DNA of 23,006 nt from CAYQOX01 sp964419335 (lineage in GTDB: Bacteria; Hinthialibacterota; Hinthialibacteria; Hinthialibacterales; Hinthialibacteraceae), in assembly GCA_964419335.1 (NCBI GenBank), contig CAYQOX010000058.1, positions 1-23,006 of the forward strand, given 5' to 3'. Shown in pieces: positions 1-8,642 of the stretch (position 1 is the stretch's first letter; the number at the start of each line of letters is the position of its first letter). A model generated the notes under the pieces. The model made no database searches. It had not been told where the DNA came from and was given only the letters and a program-made list of their open reading frames with translations. The position numbers were made by a program, and so were the translations under genes.

Positions 1-7
1 ACAATAA

Positions 8-1174
8 TCAGTTTGTTGATTTTGTCTCATCGCTTTCGGTTTGCATTTCCTTTTCATGCACTTGAATGGGAAAGCGTCCCCGATAATCGGGCGCTCCAGG
101 GATGGTGGTATGCACCACCATTTCCCACACATAGCGTTTACCCCATTTTTGTAAGGGGAACATGCTTGGAGGCTGATCTTCGGGAAGTGAAACTTCTTGC
201 TCCGCGAAGAGAGTTTCCCCGGGACGTGCCATTTCATTTTCTAGCATGGGGTAATCATACTCGAAAATGACTTTTTTGCTCGAATTTTTTCTCCGTTTTA
301 TGATTTCTGTGCATCTTATTTGCAGCGACATTTTATCGATTTGCAAATTGGAAAGAAACTGTTGTTTTATTCTCGCACGAAATGTATCGCCCAAACATAA
401 TGGATCCCGATCAACCAACAAATGCGCATCTTTAAGGTTCCGACACAGGTTGGAGTAATAAATCCAGAAGCCAAGTATGATGACCCCAATCACGACGAAT
501 ACTCCACTGATGATCCAATCTTTCATCTCGACTTCGAGCGATTGCACATAAAAGTAATGACCTAGGGTTACAATCATTATCCCCCACCAAATAAAAGATT
601 GTCCCTGGAATATGTTTCTGATCTTTTCAATCCCGACTCCAGGATTTAATGCAAACCAACCATCTTCTGCGGGTTCAGATTTACCCCGTTCTTTTTGATT
701 AAATTGGAATATTGAAAACCAAAAAAAGACCAAAAGTATTAATAAAGGAAAAAGAATAAATAAATAGGGACCCATGCTATACCGCTTTAAAAGAAAGGCT
801 TGATGAGGATCTTGGGGGTTGTAATACGCGGTTACGCTTTCTCCTTCTGTAAATTGATTGATGATCCGATAAGCTTCATTTCGAGATCCAACCGTAGAAT
901 TTAGAGGGGTTACCTGCGCAGCCGTGTAGGTTTCGCCTCCTAAGGTATAGGTATATTCCACAATCGGAAGATACTTATAACGCGTCCGTCTTTTACGAGT
1001 CGAAGTTCTTTCTTCTATATCCTTGGATATAACCTCGGCTTCCACAGGTTCATAGGTATGAATTTTCGTATGTTGATTAATGGTCATGTAAATTCCAATC
1101 CCCATAAACACAAATGGGATCAACAGCAACGGTAAAAAAATACCGGTCAGGATCATAGAAAATAATCTCTTCAC
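8..1174 (-). CDS. DUF3592 membrane protein with C-terminal beta-sandwich
   Basis: This is a 388-residue integral membrane protein. Hydrophobic segments are at about residues 5-31, 136-156, 193-211 and 220-240. Residues 43-130, between the first two segments, match the DUF3592 pattern: an EAEVIS strand, then VEYTYTLGGETYTA, then AYYNPQDPHQAFLL. Residues 241-388 are soluble and beta-rich, ending in a VVHTTIPGAPDYRGRFPIQV stretch usual for the longer members of this family. The start is GTG, chosen because an AGGAGG-type ribosome binding site lies about 8 nt upstream. It is the last gene of the minus-strand run, 15 nt after the MFS gene. No enzymatic role is known for DUF3592, and I infer only an envelope function linked to the operon. 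Family assignment is fairly sure; function is unknown. Confidence 0.85.
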   Translation of the reverse strand: MKRLFSMILTGIFLPLLLIPFVFMGIGIYMTINQHTKIHTYEPVEAEVISKDIEERTSTRKRRTRYKYLPIVEYTYTLGGETYTAAQVTPLNSTVGSRNEAYRIINQFTEGESVTAYYNPQDPHQAFLLKRYSMGPYLFILFPLLILLVFFWFSIFQFNQKERGKSEPAEDGWFALNPGVGIEKIRNIFQGQSFIWWGIMIVTLGHYFYVQSLEVEMKDWIISGVFVVIGVIILGFWIYYSNLCRNLKDAHLLVDRDPLCLGDTFRARIKQQFLSNLQIDKMSLQIRCTEIIKRRKNSSKKVIFEYDYPMLENEMARPGETLFAEQEVSLPEDQPPSMFPLQKWGKRYVWEMVVHTTIPGAPDYRGRFPIQVHEKEMQTESDETKSTN

Positions 1175-1189
1175 AATCTCTCCTCCTTG

Positions 1190-2401
1190 TTAAGTGCTTG
1201 TTATCGATTTTTGTTTCTGCTTCCCAACCAACATCACCACTGCCGTGAATGGCAAAATCGCCCCGACTAAAAAGATAGGACCAAAACCAAAAAACTTGGC
1301 TAAATAGCCTAACATATAAGCGTTGATAGCATTCCCAGCATCCATCACTCCTGTGACCAAAGCCATAGCTCGTCCCCGATAGAGTTTGGGGGCGATATTG
1401 TATCCCAGAGAAGTGATGGCAGGAAAACCCAAGCCGTGTCCCATACCGCACAAGCCTCCGGCAAGAATGACTCCAAGGAGCGATTCACTGAAAAACAATA
1501 CTACTAATCCTCCACCGTACATGGCAAGTGCAGGTATTGAAATGCGGTATAAACCAATGCGATCTCCCCAGCGGCTGCCAAAAATACGTATGATTACGCC
1601 AAAAATTGAATAGGCGGTAAAATACAAGCCAAAATCAGAAATCGCGCGCTCTTTAGCCAAAGGAGCGAGGAAATTGGCCATGGTCGAATAAGCAACGGCC
1701 AAAGCGAAACTCAGGAATATTACAAATCCGAATCCCGGTACTTTGAATAATTGGATCATGCTTGTGAAATCACTGTCACCTCTATCTCCCGCTTCATGCG
1801 GTGCATGAATAATGGATATTAAGAAAAATGCCAACAGCCCCACACCTGTCATTAATAAAAAGAAAGGAGCAAAACCATAATGCTGAATGATTTTTTCACT
1901 CAAATAGGGGGCTACCGCATTCGAAGATAACCCCGATAAACCATACATTGCGATCGCTTCATTTCGCCGTCCTGGAGGAGCTTCTTGCGCCGCGAAGGTA
2001 AAAAACGCTGACATATGCGCGCCCCACCCGAAGCCTTGTAGTACTCGTAACGGCCAAATGAAAGGTGTCATCCCCACGTCCAGTATCCAATAAAAAAAGA
2101 GGCAGGGCATGCATAAACAAAGACTGGAAATCATCATTATTTTTTTTACGCCAAAACGGTCGATCATCACCCCGATCAAAGGTCTCCCAACAACTCCAGA
2201 AATGGGAAAGCATGCCATAAAAATACCCAATACAACGGGGCCTCCTCCTAGATGATCGATATAGAGTGGATACATAGCATTGCTCGTAAATTGACATCCC
2301 ATTAAGAAGTTGAAGCAAAAGACAAGAAAAAAAGTGGCTGTATATAAACGTTTTTTATTGTTAAGGGAGTGAGTTTCGGAAGTTGGGTGGTTTTGATTCA
2401 A
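1190..2401 (-). CDS. MFS transporter
   Basis: This 403-residue protein has the length and hydrophobic pattern of a 12-helix major facilitator superfamily carrier in the inner membrane. The motif A signature between helices 2 and 3 is visible as GRPLIGVMIDRFGVKK near residues 73-88. A related G-x-x-x-D/R-x-G loop (GSRWGDRIGLYR) occurs near the start of the second half, as expected for the internally duplicated fold. The start appears to be TTG, supported by an AGGAG site 6 nt upstream; an N-terminal tail of about 15 polar residues precedes helix 1. It lies 40 nt after the glycosyltransferase and 15 nt before the DUF3592 gene on the same strand. The substrate cannot be read from sequence. Given the hydrolase in the operon, a sugar or oligosaccharide is plausible, but an efflux role is equally possible. 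Confidence 0.9.
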   Translation of the reverse strand: MNQNHPTSETHSLNNKKRLYTATFFLVFCFNFLMGCQFTSNAMYPLYIDHLGGGPVVLGIFMACFPISGVVGRPLIGVMIDRFGVKKIMMISSLCLCMPCLFFYWILDVGMTPFIWPLRVLQGFGWGAHMSAFFTFAAQEAPPGRRNEAIAMYGLSGLSSNAVAPYLSEKIIQHYGFAPFFLLMTGVGLLAFFLISIIHAPHEAGDRGDSDFTSMIQLFKVPGFGFVIFLSFALAVAYSTMANFLAPLAKERAISDFGLYFTAYSIFGVIIRIFGSRWGDRIGLYRISIPALAMYGGGLVVLFFSESLLGVILAGGLCGMGHGLGFPAITSLGYNIAPKLYRGRAMALVTGVMDAGNAINAYMLGYLAKFFGFGPIFLVGAILPFTAVVMLVGKQKQKSITST

Positions 2402-2441
2402 TGAATACTCCTATCGCTGATTTTGTAACCCACTACGTGTT

Positions 2442-3143
2442 TTATTTCCTTCGCTCATACCATATCTTTAAGTATTTCCTAGTACGTAGAGTGCGTTTAG
2501 GAAAGAGCATGGCAAAGAATAAAAGTTTGATAAATTCCCACATAGAGAATTGGTATTCCTTGCGTGGAGAAGTAGAAATTTTACTTGCTAAAATTTTTAA
2601 GGAACCGAGACGCTTCAATTTTTTCGCCAGATGCAATTCTTCGGACACATAAAGTTCTTCGTCAAAACCTTGGACTTGTTCAAACGCTTCGCGGCGTACA
2701 AAGAAAAACGAACCAGCAGGCAAGGTAAAACGCTTAGAGATCCAGGTCCAAAAGCGCAATGAAAAATTCGATAAAAAGTTCGCGGGTTGAGACCATTGCA
2801 TCAATGCGCCTCCCCCTATGCATTCTTCCTCCATAGCCGCTTCTAACTCTTGCATGACTTGAGGAGGGACAAGCGAATCTGCATCCACAAAAAGCAAATA
2901 CTCTCCTTGAGCCTGTGATGCTCCTTTGTTACGAGTTGCGCCGATGTTGCGCTTGCCCGAACGAACGACGCTCGCTCCATGCTCTTTGGCAATTTCAGCC
3001 GTACCATCGGTGGAATCATCATCGGATACGATTATTTCATAGGAATCAATAGTGGTTTTCTCTATGGAGCCTTTGATCGAGTCGATCGCTTCGCCTAAAA
3101 AATCCTCCTCATTATATGCGGGGATTACAACCGAAAGCCTCAT
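2442..3143 (-). CDS. Family 2 glycosyltransferase
   Basis: The 233-residue protein has a GT-A fold typical of GT2 enzymes, which transfer a sugar from a nucleotide-sugar donor. The N-terminal strand MRLSVVIPAYNEEDFL, the DDDSTDGT turn at 41-48 (normally DDGSTDGT) and the DAD metal-binding motif at 87-89 are all in place. A later acidic VSEELHLAKKLKRLG segment resembles the E/D-D-x-x-L region that holds the catalytic base. There is no signal peptide and no strong multi-pass membrane region, only a mildly hydrophobic stretch near 205-215, so it is probably cytoplasmic or membrane-associated. It begins 10 nt after the stop of the upstream hydrolase gene, indicating cotranscription. Donor and acceptor are unknown. 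Confidence 0.9.
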   Translation of the reverse strand: MRLSVVIPAYNEEDFLGEAIDSIKGSIEKTTIDSYEIIVSDDDSTDGTAEIAKEHGASVVRSGKRNIGATRNKGASQAQGEYLLFVDADSLVPPQVMQELEAAMEEECIGGGALMQWSQPANFLSNFSLRFWTWISKRFTLPAGSFFFVRREAFEQVQGFDEELYVSEELHLAKKLKRLGSLKILASKISTSPRKEYQFSMWEFIKLLFFAMLFPKRTLRTRKYLKIWYERRK

Positions 3144-3153
3144 TCCGTGAAAC

Positions 3154-6100
3154 CTAATCTTTCCGATCGGGAGAAGCCAATCCTGGATACTTTTCTTCTT
3201 CTATCCATCGCCAATATTCATCTTGTACTCGTTGATAAATTCCATAAAGCCCACGGGCGTCTTCGTTTCGATCGATTTCAATCCACACGTCGGGAGTGGG
3301 GATCGTACGTTCACGCAGAACCTGATTCGACATGCGCCGAATGACATGGGTTGCAGGGCGGTCTGTACCATCTGGATGAATGATTCCATAATCGGAGTTT
3401 TCACCTACTCGAAAACCGCCGGGATACCACCACCAGACAATGCCATTGGAATAGGAATCCAAAACCATTTTATAAAAATTCTCATAGAATTTTCCTTGGT
3501 AATCCAACAGATCTGGGTCCATTTCCATCTTTTGATTGTTCCAAACATGTACCCCGGCTTCCGCCCAAAGCACCGGTTTGTTTGGTGCACAATCGCGGGC
3601 ATAACTTACAGTAAAACGTCCCGGTTTAATTTGTTCCCAATCGCCAATTCTTCCATACCCTTCGGGGGACATAAAATCCATGGCCTTTGCAACCCCTTGA
3701 AAATCATAAGGCATCTTTTTTGCGCCAAGATAGGTTGGATCACCGGTGACCGTCATGCGAAAACTGATTAAGTGATGTGGGTCGATATTTCGGATTTGAT
3801 TATAAGCCGCTTGATAATGATCATGGATGAATTGATCGACAAACTTTCTATAATCGGCAACCATGGCCCGATGTTTTCCATCTTGGCTGAGATGGACTTC
3901 AGTAGGTGTCGAAATATGTCCGGCATGCATCGGGGCAGGGAAGTCCCATGTTTTTTCTGCCTGTTCTATCGAACCGTATTGTTTCTCAACCCATTCTTTC
4001 CATTGGGGATCATACTTTCTGCGCTGGTTCACATCACCAAAGAAAGGTTCCCAAGCAATATCATAAGCATAAATAATATCAAATTCCCACAAACGATAAT
4101 GCTCTATGATTTCCTTCCACTCTTCCCAGCGGTAATTCATCGGAGTACCTGGACGAATAGAGAGATTTACCATGAGTCCCAGTTCTTCACATCGCCGAAG
4201 CAGATCCAACAGGTTTTCACTTTTCACAGAATTGTGATAGATGAAGACAGAAACGCTATTCAATCCCATCGCTTTGCATCGTTCTAAATCGCGTTGAATA
4301 AATTCTGGATCATACGAGCGGCTTCCCAACCAATATTCAAAATAGTTTCCATCTTCTATTCCAATACCGCTGGAAGGCATATAGTTCACACCATGAACAT
4401 ACCATTTCTTTTCTTCCAACATAAAGTTCCCATCGCTCACCGTAACATAGTTGCGTTCTTCTTGGGGCTTGGGACGATAGACGGCTAATTCATGAGTTAT
4501 GAAATCTATGGAAACTCCTCCTTGGAGCAGTTCTGTCTCCAAGAGGTACTTATGACTTTGCTTAGGAAGGCGTATCGTACGGGTTATACTGAGAATGTCA
4601 CTCGCATTGACTTCGACAGGCTGAACGATTCGTTTAATAATACGATCATCATTAGGATCTTTGAGTTCAAACCGGATTGATATTTCATCCGATTTTTTAG
4701 AAGAAAAGTTTGCCACTCGCGCGCCAAGTACAATGGGTTGTCCACTTCGATAAGTAAAGAATTCTGCACCCGCTTCTTGGAAAAAAATCCCGCGTGACAT
4801 GCGCTCTATGGTTTTTAGTAAGAATTGCTTTGAAGCAGGATGATTATACCAATCTTGGTCGCCAATCCCAAACGCCGCGCGTAGACTGGCTCTTCTTTCA
4901 TTTTCATAATCCACATACAGAACCGCAGGAGAACCACGCCATTGATCGTTTTCTCCCATAGCATCCATCAAAGGAATCCAACGCCAGCTCCGCCCTTTAT
5001 TCAAACCTCTTCCGGTAGGACGCGGATGATGTCCGCGCATTATTTTCGGCAATGGAAGTTCTTCTTCGAATTGCATAGAGGAGCGTGGTTTCCATTTTTC
5101 GACATCACGCATTCGATAAAATTTGTAGGATGGAGAAAGCCCTTCTACTTTTGGGGTTTCATAAGATTCCCGTGGTAGATTCCCGAAAGGATTCGGAGCC
5201 GTACCAAACTCATCAATCCAAAACTCATATTCACCACCGCGCGGTCCGGTGTGAGTCCAGGCGACACCAAACTTGAATTGAACCGCCTTGTGCGGTTGAA
5301 AATGATCTCCCGCATGCCCTCTTTGCGGATTTGACTTCCAGTAATGAAAATCACTGGGCGTGAGAACAATTCGATTCCACTCTTTTTCCACGGGAAAAAC
5401 CGCGATCCATCTTGAACCATCCTCCTCAATCCATTCCAAACTCAATGTCTTGGAACGTTCAGTTCCCTTCGCATAAAACGTGGTCAATGTATGCCCTTCG
5501 GGAAATGGGTCTTCCATGCGCGGAGAAGCCAAACCATCCCATCCCGCCATATCTTCTATATGAAGATGCAAGGCATGGCCTTCGCGCGCTTCGACTAATT
5601 CTTTTATAAGGGGAGATTTAGGCGTATTGGTGTGACGCTGCCATTTGGATAAATCGGTTTCTTCAAAATCTTCAAGAATGTGGTCGGTTTCAATTTGAGA
5701 TAACTTTTTTCTCCATAGATCCGAAGAGTACCACTTCTCGTCATGTTTCCACAAATCATAGCGAAAGGCAGGCGCATCTAGGACAAGCGTATCACCGCCT
5801 TGGTTGATATAAGACCTGATGGATTTTTTACTTTCAACGGGAAGATAAGCACTGGTCGGTAAAAGCAATAAATCAAAATGTTCTGTTGAGAGTTGTTCAA
5901 CGTCGATCAACGTTTCCGCTTGAATGGGAGAGACGTTATACCCATGTTCCGATAATCGGGTGGATATGTTGGCAGCAAATTCAACGTTATGCCCTGGTAA
6001 ATCATCCTGTAAAACCGCAATACGATAAGGATGATGAGCCCAGGTTAATAAGGGGAGAAAACAGTGAATGACAACAAGAAGAATGAGATGCTTCAATAGT

Positions 6101-6159
6101 GTGCATGAAGAGGTTCGATAGGTATACATAGATTCCATCCAGGTTTTGGGAATATTCAT
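3154..6159 (-). CDS. Exported multidomain GH-A clan glycoside hydrolase
   Basis: A 1001-residue exported protein. A hydrophobic signal segment (about 21-40) ends in a likely cleavage site after TWA-41. Residues 45-130 resemble a ThuA/class I amidotransferase-like flavodoxin fold (YRIAVLQDD, FDLLLLPTSAYLP, GGDTLVLDAP). Residues 160-320 look like a jelly-roll carbohydrate-binding domain (ILEDFEETDLSKW ... YEFWIDEFG). Residues 465-560 look like an Ig-like beta sandwich. Residues 575-945 are a TIM barrel with KKWYVHGVNYMPSS at the entry strand, AWEP at 702-705 (acid/base candidate E704) and LWAEAG at 864-869 (nucleophile candidate E867). This resembles GH5/GH42-type enzymes, but the exact family and substrate are not clear. 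The ATG at 6159 has no ribosome binding site; Met11 (6129) has GGA about 8 nt upstream and gives a more normal signal peptide. First gene of the minus-strand operon. Confidence 0.8.
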   Translation of the reverse strand: MNIPKTWMESMYTYRTSSCTLLKHLILLVVIHCFLPLLTWAHHPYRIAVLQDDLPGHNVEFAANISTRLSEHGYNVSPIQAETLIDVEQLSTEHFDLLLLPTSAYLPVESKKSIRSYINQGGDTLVLDAPAFRYDLWKHDEKWYSSDLWRKKLSQIETDHILEDFEETDLSKWQRHTNTPKSPLIKELVEAREGHALHLHIEDMAGWDGLASPRMEDPFPEGHTLTTFYAKGTERSKTLSLEWIEEDGSRWIAVFPVEKEWNRIVLTPSDFHYWKSNPQRGHAGDHFQPHKAVQFKFGVAWTHTGPRGGEYEFWIDEFGTAPNPFGNLPRESYETPKVEGLSPSYKFYRMRDVEKWKPRSSMQFEEELPLPKIMRGHHPRPTGRGLNKGRSWRWIPLMDAMGENDQWRGSPAVLYVDYENERRASLRAAFGIGDQDWYNHPASKQFLLKTIERMSRGIFFQEAGAEFFTYRSGQPIVLGARVANFSSKKSDEISIRFELKDPNDDRIIKRIVQPVEVNASDILSITRTIRLPKQSHKYLLETELLQGGVSIDFITHELAVYRPKPQEERNYVTVSDGNFMLEEKKWYVHGVNYMPSSGIGIEDGNYFEYWLGSRSYDPEFIQRDLERCKAMGLNSVSVFIYHNSVKSENLLDLLRRCEELGLMVNLSIRPGTPMNYRWEEWKEIIEHYRLWEFDIIYAYDIAWEPFFGDVNQRRKYDPQWKEWVEKQYGSIEQAEKTWDFPAPMHAGHISTPTEVHLSQDGKHRAMVADYRKFVDQFIHDHYQAAYNQIRNIDPHHLISFRMTVTGDPTYLGAKKMPYDFQGVAKAMDFMSPEGYGRIGDWEQIKPGRFTVSYARDCAPNKPVLWAEAGVHVWNNQKMEMDPDLLDYQGKFYENFYKMVLDSYSNGIVWWWYPGGFRVGENSDYGIIHPDGTDRPATHVIRRMSNQVLRERTIPTPDVWIEIDRNEDARGLYGIYQRVQDEYWRWIEEEKYPGLASPDRKD

Positions 6160-6241
6160 TATTATAGTTGGAATCTAGTTTTCATGCCCCCCTTGGCCTA
6201 ACCTCAATTTCACCTGTTTCTTTTAAGCCAAACGATAAAAG

Positions 6242-6279
6242 AAAAAACGGGTTGTGGATTTTCCATCCTCAACCCGTTT
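6242..6279 (-). terminator. Rho-independent terminator of the FKBP gene
   Basis: A 10-bp perfect stem pairs 6245-6254 (AAACGGGTTG) with 6270-6279 (CAACCCGTTT). A further 4 bp pair across one mismatch (GGAT with ATCC) around a 5-nt loop. The run of A at 6242-6247 reads as a U-tract on the minus strand, so it terminates minus-strand transcription 25 nt after the FKBP stop codon. It also separates the FKBP transcript from the hydrolase operon. Confidence 0.85.
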
Positions 6280-6304
6280 CTATATCGTGTTTGAATCAAA
6301 TTCG

Positions 6305-6733
6305 TTAGCCGATACTAACGAGTTCAATTTCAAAGTTCAGTGTCTTTCCCGCCAATGGATGATTCCCATCCAAGGTTACGGTACTTTCATCCATATCCAC
6401 GATGGTAACCGGAGCAACAGAACCATCCGGTGCGGAGGCTTGAAGAGTCATTCCTAGTTCCGGTTCAATCTGATCGGCAATTTGTTGACGATCAATACTC
6501 ACAATTAAATCGTCACGGCGTTGACCATACGCCTCGTCAGGTTCAATTTTAACTTGGGTTTTGCCTCCTTCATCCAATCCGATCACCGCTTTTTCAAAAC
6601 CGGGGATCACTTTTCCTTCGCCCAGAGTGAATTCCAGTGGCTCACGATCTTGGGAGGAATCGAAAACTGTGCCGTCTTCAAGTGATCCACTGTAATGGAT
6701 ACGGACCGTATCACCTTCTTTCGCTTGTACCAT
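6305..6733 (-). CDS. FKBP-type peptidyl-prolyl cis-trans isomerase (SlyD-like)
   Basis: This 142-residue cytoplasmic protein (no signal peptide) should catalyse cis-trans isomerisation of prolyl bonds and act as a folding chaperone. It has the SlyD/FkpB layout: an FKBP half (VRIHYSGSLEDGTVFDSS, then GEGKVIPGFEKAVIGLDEGG), an inserted flap domain (about 65-120, including PDEAYGQRR), and the closing strand GNHPLAGKTLNFEIELVSIG. The metal-binding His/Cys-rich tail of Escherichia coli SlyD is absent, as in many homologues. The ATG has an AAAGGA site 6 nt upstream. The gene stands alone between two oppositely regulated units, with its own promoter candidate and terminator. Family call is strong; clients are unknown. 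Confidence 0.93.
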   Translation of the reverse strand: MVQAKEGDTVRIHYSGSLEDGTVFDSSQDREPLEFTLGEGKVIPGFEKAVIGLDEGGKTQVKIEPDEAYGQRRDDLIVSIDRQQIADQIEPELGMTLQASAPDGSVAPVTIVDMDESTVTLDGNHPLAGKTLNFEIELVSIG

Positions 6734-6765
6734 ATGAATTCCTTTCTTAAATAATCTCTTTATTT

Positions 6766-6793
6766 ATTGTAATGCTATATCCATTAATGTGAA
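6766..6793 (-). promoter_or_regulatory. Candidate sigma-70 promoter for the FKBP gene
   Basis: On the minus strand TTCACA (6793-6788) is followed after 16 nt by TACAAT (6771-6766). This would start transcription about 25 nt upstream of the ATG at 6733. The match is moderate in an AT-rich region, so chance similarity is possible. Confidence 0.4.
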
Positions 6794-6889
6794 GAGAATA
6801 ATGAATAATTGACACTTTCAACCTCTAGACAATCAAGCCTGAAAATCTGATACTCAATGCGTATCTTTTAAGTATACTAGGAGGAAACC

Positions 6890-8569
6890 ATGGTTAGTCA
6901 ACGGAAATGTTTCTTTACGATTCTTATTGCCAGCCTCATATTTACAACTTCCACTTTTGCTGAAAATGAATTTCATAGAATTCCTGTTGAAGAGTATATG
7001 AGCAAAATGAAAGCGGGATGGATTGGACAAATGGCCGGTGTTGGGTGGGGAGGACCTACCGAATTTCGCTGGAGAGGCGAGATTATCCCCGAAGATGAAA
7101 TGCCAGAATGGGAACCTGAAATGATCAATCAATTTCACCAGGATGATATTTATGTAGAGATGACCTTTCTGCGCTCTCTGGAACTTCATGGCTTGGATGT
7201 CTCGATTCGTCAAGCAGGAATCGATTTTGCCAATAGTGAATACCCACTATGGCACGCCAATCGAGCTGGAAGGTCTAATCTGCGCAACGGGATTGCCCCT
7301 CCAGATTCAGGTCATCCTGAATTCAACAATCATGCCGATGATATTGACTATCAAATCGAAGCCGATTTCTCTGGCTTAATTGCTCCCGGTATGCCCAATA
7401 CAGTAATTCGCTTAGGAGAAATCTTTGGCCGCCTTATGAATTATGGTGACGGTCTCTATGGCGGCCAATTCGTTGGTGGGATGTATGCCGAAGCGTTTTT
7501 TAACGATGATCTAATGGAAATTGTCGAAGCCGGTTTACGTTGTATTCCCGAAGAAAGTTTGTATGCACAAACCATTCGGGATGTAATTCGCTGGTATCAA
7601 GAAGAACCCGAAGACTGGGTTGCGACATGGGAAAAAATCGAAGCGAAATATCAGGATAATCCTGATAACCGCCGTTTTTCTTGCTCAGGAGCCGAGAGTG
7701 ATTTTAACATCGACGCCAAAATTAACGGAGCCTATATCGTAATGGGTTTGCTTTACGGAAAAGGAGATCCCGATCAAACTATTCTTATTTCAACCCGCTG
7801 CGGGCAGGATTCGGATTGCAACCCTTCCAATGCTGCAGGAATTCTTTTTACCACGATGGGATTTGAAAATCTTCCGGAGCGTTTTGTCTCGGAGTTAGAT
7901 GAAAGCAATTATTTTAGTCATACGGCCTATAACTTTCCTAAACTAATCGACGTATGCGAAAGTCTTACCCGGCAAGCGATTATTCGTAATGGAGGTCGGG
8001 TCGAAACCAAGGATGAGGGTAAAGAAGAATTTGTTATCCCTGTACAAAAACCAGAAATTCGTGAACTCGTTCAATGCTGGGAAGCAAAACCAATCGCTCA
8101 TAGCATTTATACCGAAGAAGAAATGAGTCGTATTTATCACAAACCATTACGCAAGGAAATGGAATCTTTCGCTCCCGGTTGGAAAGTGCAACATAATGGG
8201 GATGCCATGCCTACCGGAGTAATGGAGCATCGAGGAAAAGAGAACATTCTCGTGACCCATCCTCAAAGTTTAGAGCAACCCTGTATCATTAGCAAAAGTG
8301 TTGATATCCCTGAAGATAAAAAGACTTTTCTACGCTTAATTGTTAGCCATCATGAACAAGGTGATTGGTTATTGAGAGTGAAAGTGGATGATGAAGAATT
8401 GTTACATGAAATAATCGGCGAAGAAACCTTGGACTACGATTGGAAAGAATTCTTGCTTGAAATTTCCTCTTATGCAGGAGATCATGTCAACGTAGAAATC
8501 TACAACGAAGCCAATGATTGGAAATACGAGGCAGGATACTGGTCGAAAATAGAACTCGTTACTCAGTAA
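6890..8569 (+). CDS. Secreted ADP-ribosylglycohydrolase-fold protein
   Basis: A 559-residue protein with a signal peptide (positive QRK, then a hydrophobic segment, cleavage probably after TFA-24). Residues 35-365 match the ADP-ribosylglycohydrolase/dinitrogenase reductase-activating glycohydrolase fold. QDDIYVEM at 94-101 supplies the first Asp pair of the dinuclear metal site, HADDID (148-153) is a second acidic cluster, and CGQDSDCNPSNAAGI (304-318) is the C-terminal metal motif (D307, D309). GWIGQMAGVGWGGPTE near 43-58 is the usual N-terminal glycine-rich loop. Residues 425-558 look like a galactose-binding beta sandwich. Export argues against the classic role on cytosolic ADP-ribosylated proteins; a glycosidase-like role on extracellular substrate is inferred. 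A strong TAGGAGG site precedes the ATG by 5 nt. It is a single gene ending in a terminator. Confidence 0.87.
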   Translation: MVSQRKCFFTILIASLIFTTSTFAENEFHRIPVEEYMSKMKAGWIGQMAGVGWGGPTEFRWRGEIIPEDEMPEWEPEMINQFHQDDIYVEMTFLRSLELHGLDVSIRQAGIDFANSEYPLWHANRAGRSNLRNGIAPPDSGHPEFNNHADDIDYQIEADFSGLIAPGMPNTVIRLGEIFGRLMNYGDGLYGGQFVGGMYAEAFFNDDLMEIVEAGLRCIPEESLYAQTIRDVIRWYQEEPEDWVATWEKIEAKYQDNPDNRRFSCSGAESDFNIDAKINGAYIVMGLLYGKGDPDQTILISTRCGQDSDCNPSNAAGILFTTMGFENLPERFVSELDESNYFSHTAYNFPKLIDVCESLTRQAIIRNGGRVETKDEGKEEFVIPVQKPEIRELVQCWEAKPIAHSIYTEEEMSRIYHKPLRKEMESFAPGWKVQHNGDAMPTGVMEHRGKENILVTHPQSLEQPCIISKSVDIPEDKKTFLRLIVSHHEQGDWLLRVKVDDEELLHEIIGEETLDYDWKEFLLEISSYAGDHVNVEIYNEANDWKYEAGYWSKIELVTQ

Positions 8570-8584
8570 TTTCCCTCTAGATAT

Positions 8585-8622
8585 AAACGGCCTTGTCGAG
8601 CAATTTCCGACAAGGCCGTTTT
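8585..8622. terminator. Bidirectional Rho-independent terminator between convergent genes
   Basis: A perfect 14-bp inverted repeat (8585-8598 AAACGGCCTTGTCG and 8608-8621) encloses a 9-nt loop. A run of T ends the plus-strand side and A's flank the other side. It sits between the stop of the ADP-ribosylglycohydrolase-fold gene (8569) and the stop of dusB (8643) and can serve both. Confidence 0.92.
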
Positions 8623-8642
8623 GATATCCTCAACAATAGCTA

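Noticed and set aside
3223..4287. Two long plus-strand open frames opposite the hydrolase gene
   Set aside because: They are antisense shadows of a strongly conserved coding region, with no ribosome binding sites and no recognisable domains.
6809..6814. TTGACA as -35 box for the ADP-ribosylglycohydrolase-fold gene
   Set aside because: No acceptable -10 box is found 16-18 nt downstream. The TATACT at 6873 abuts the ribosome binding site and has no matching -35.
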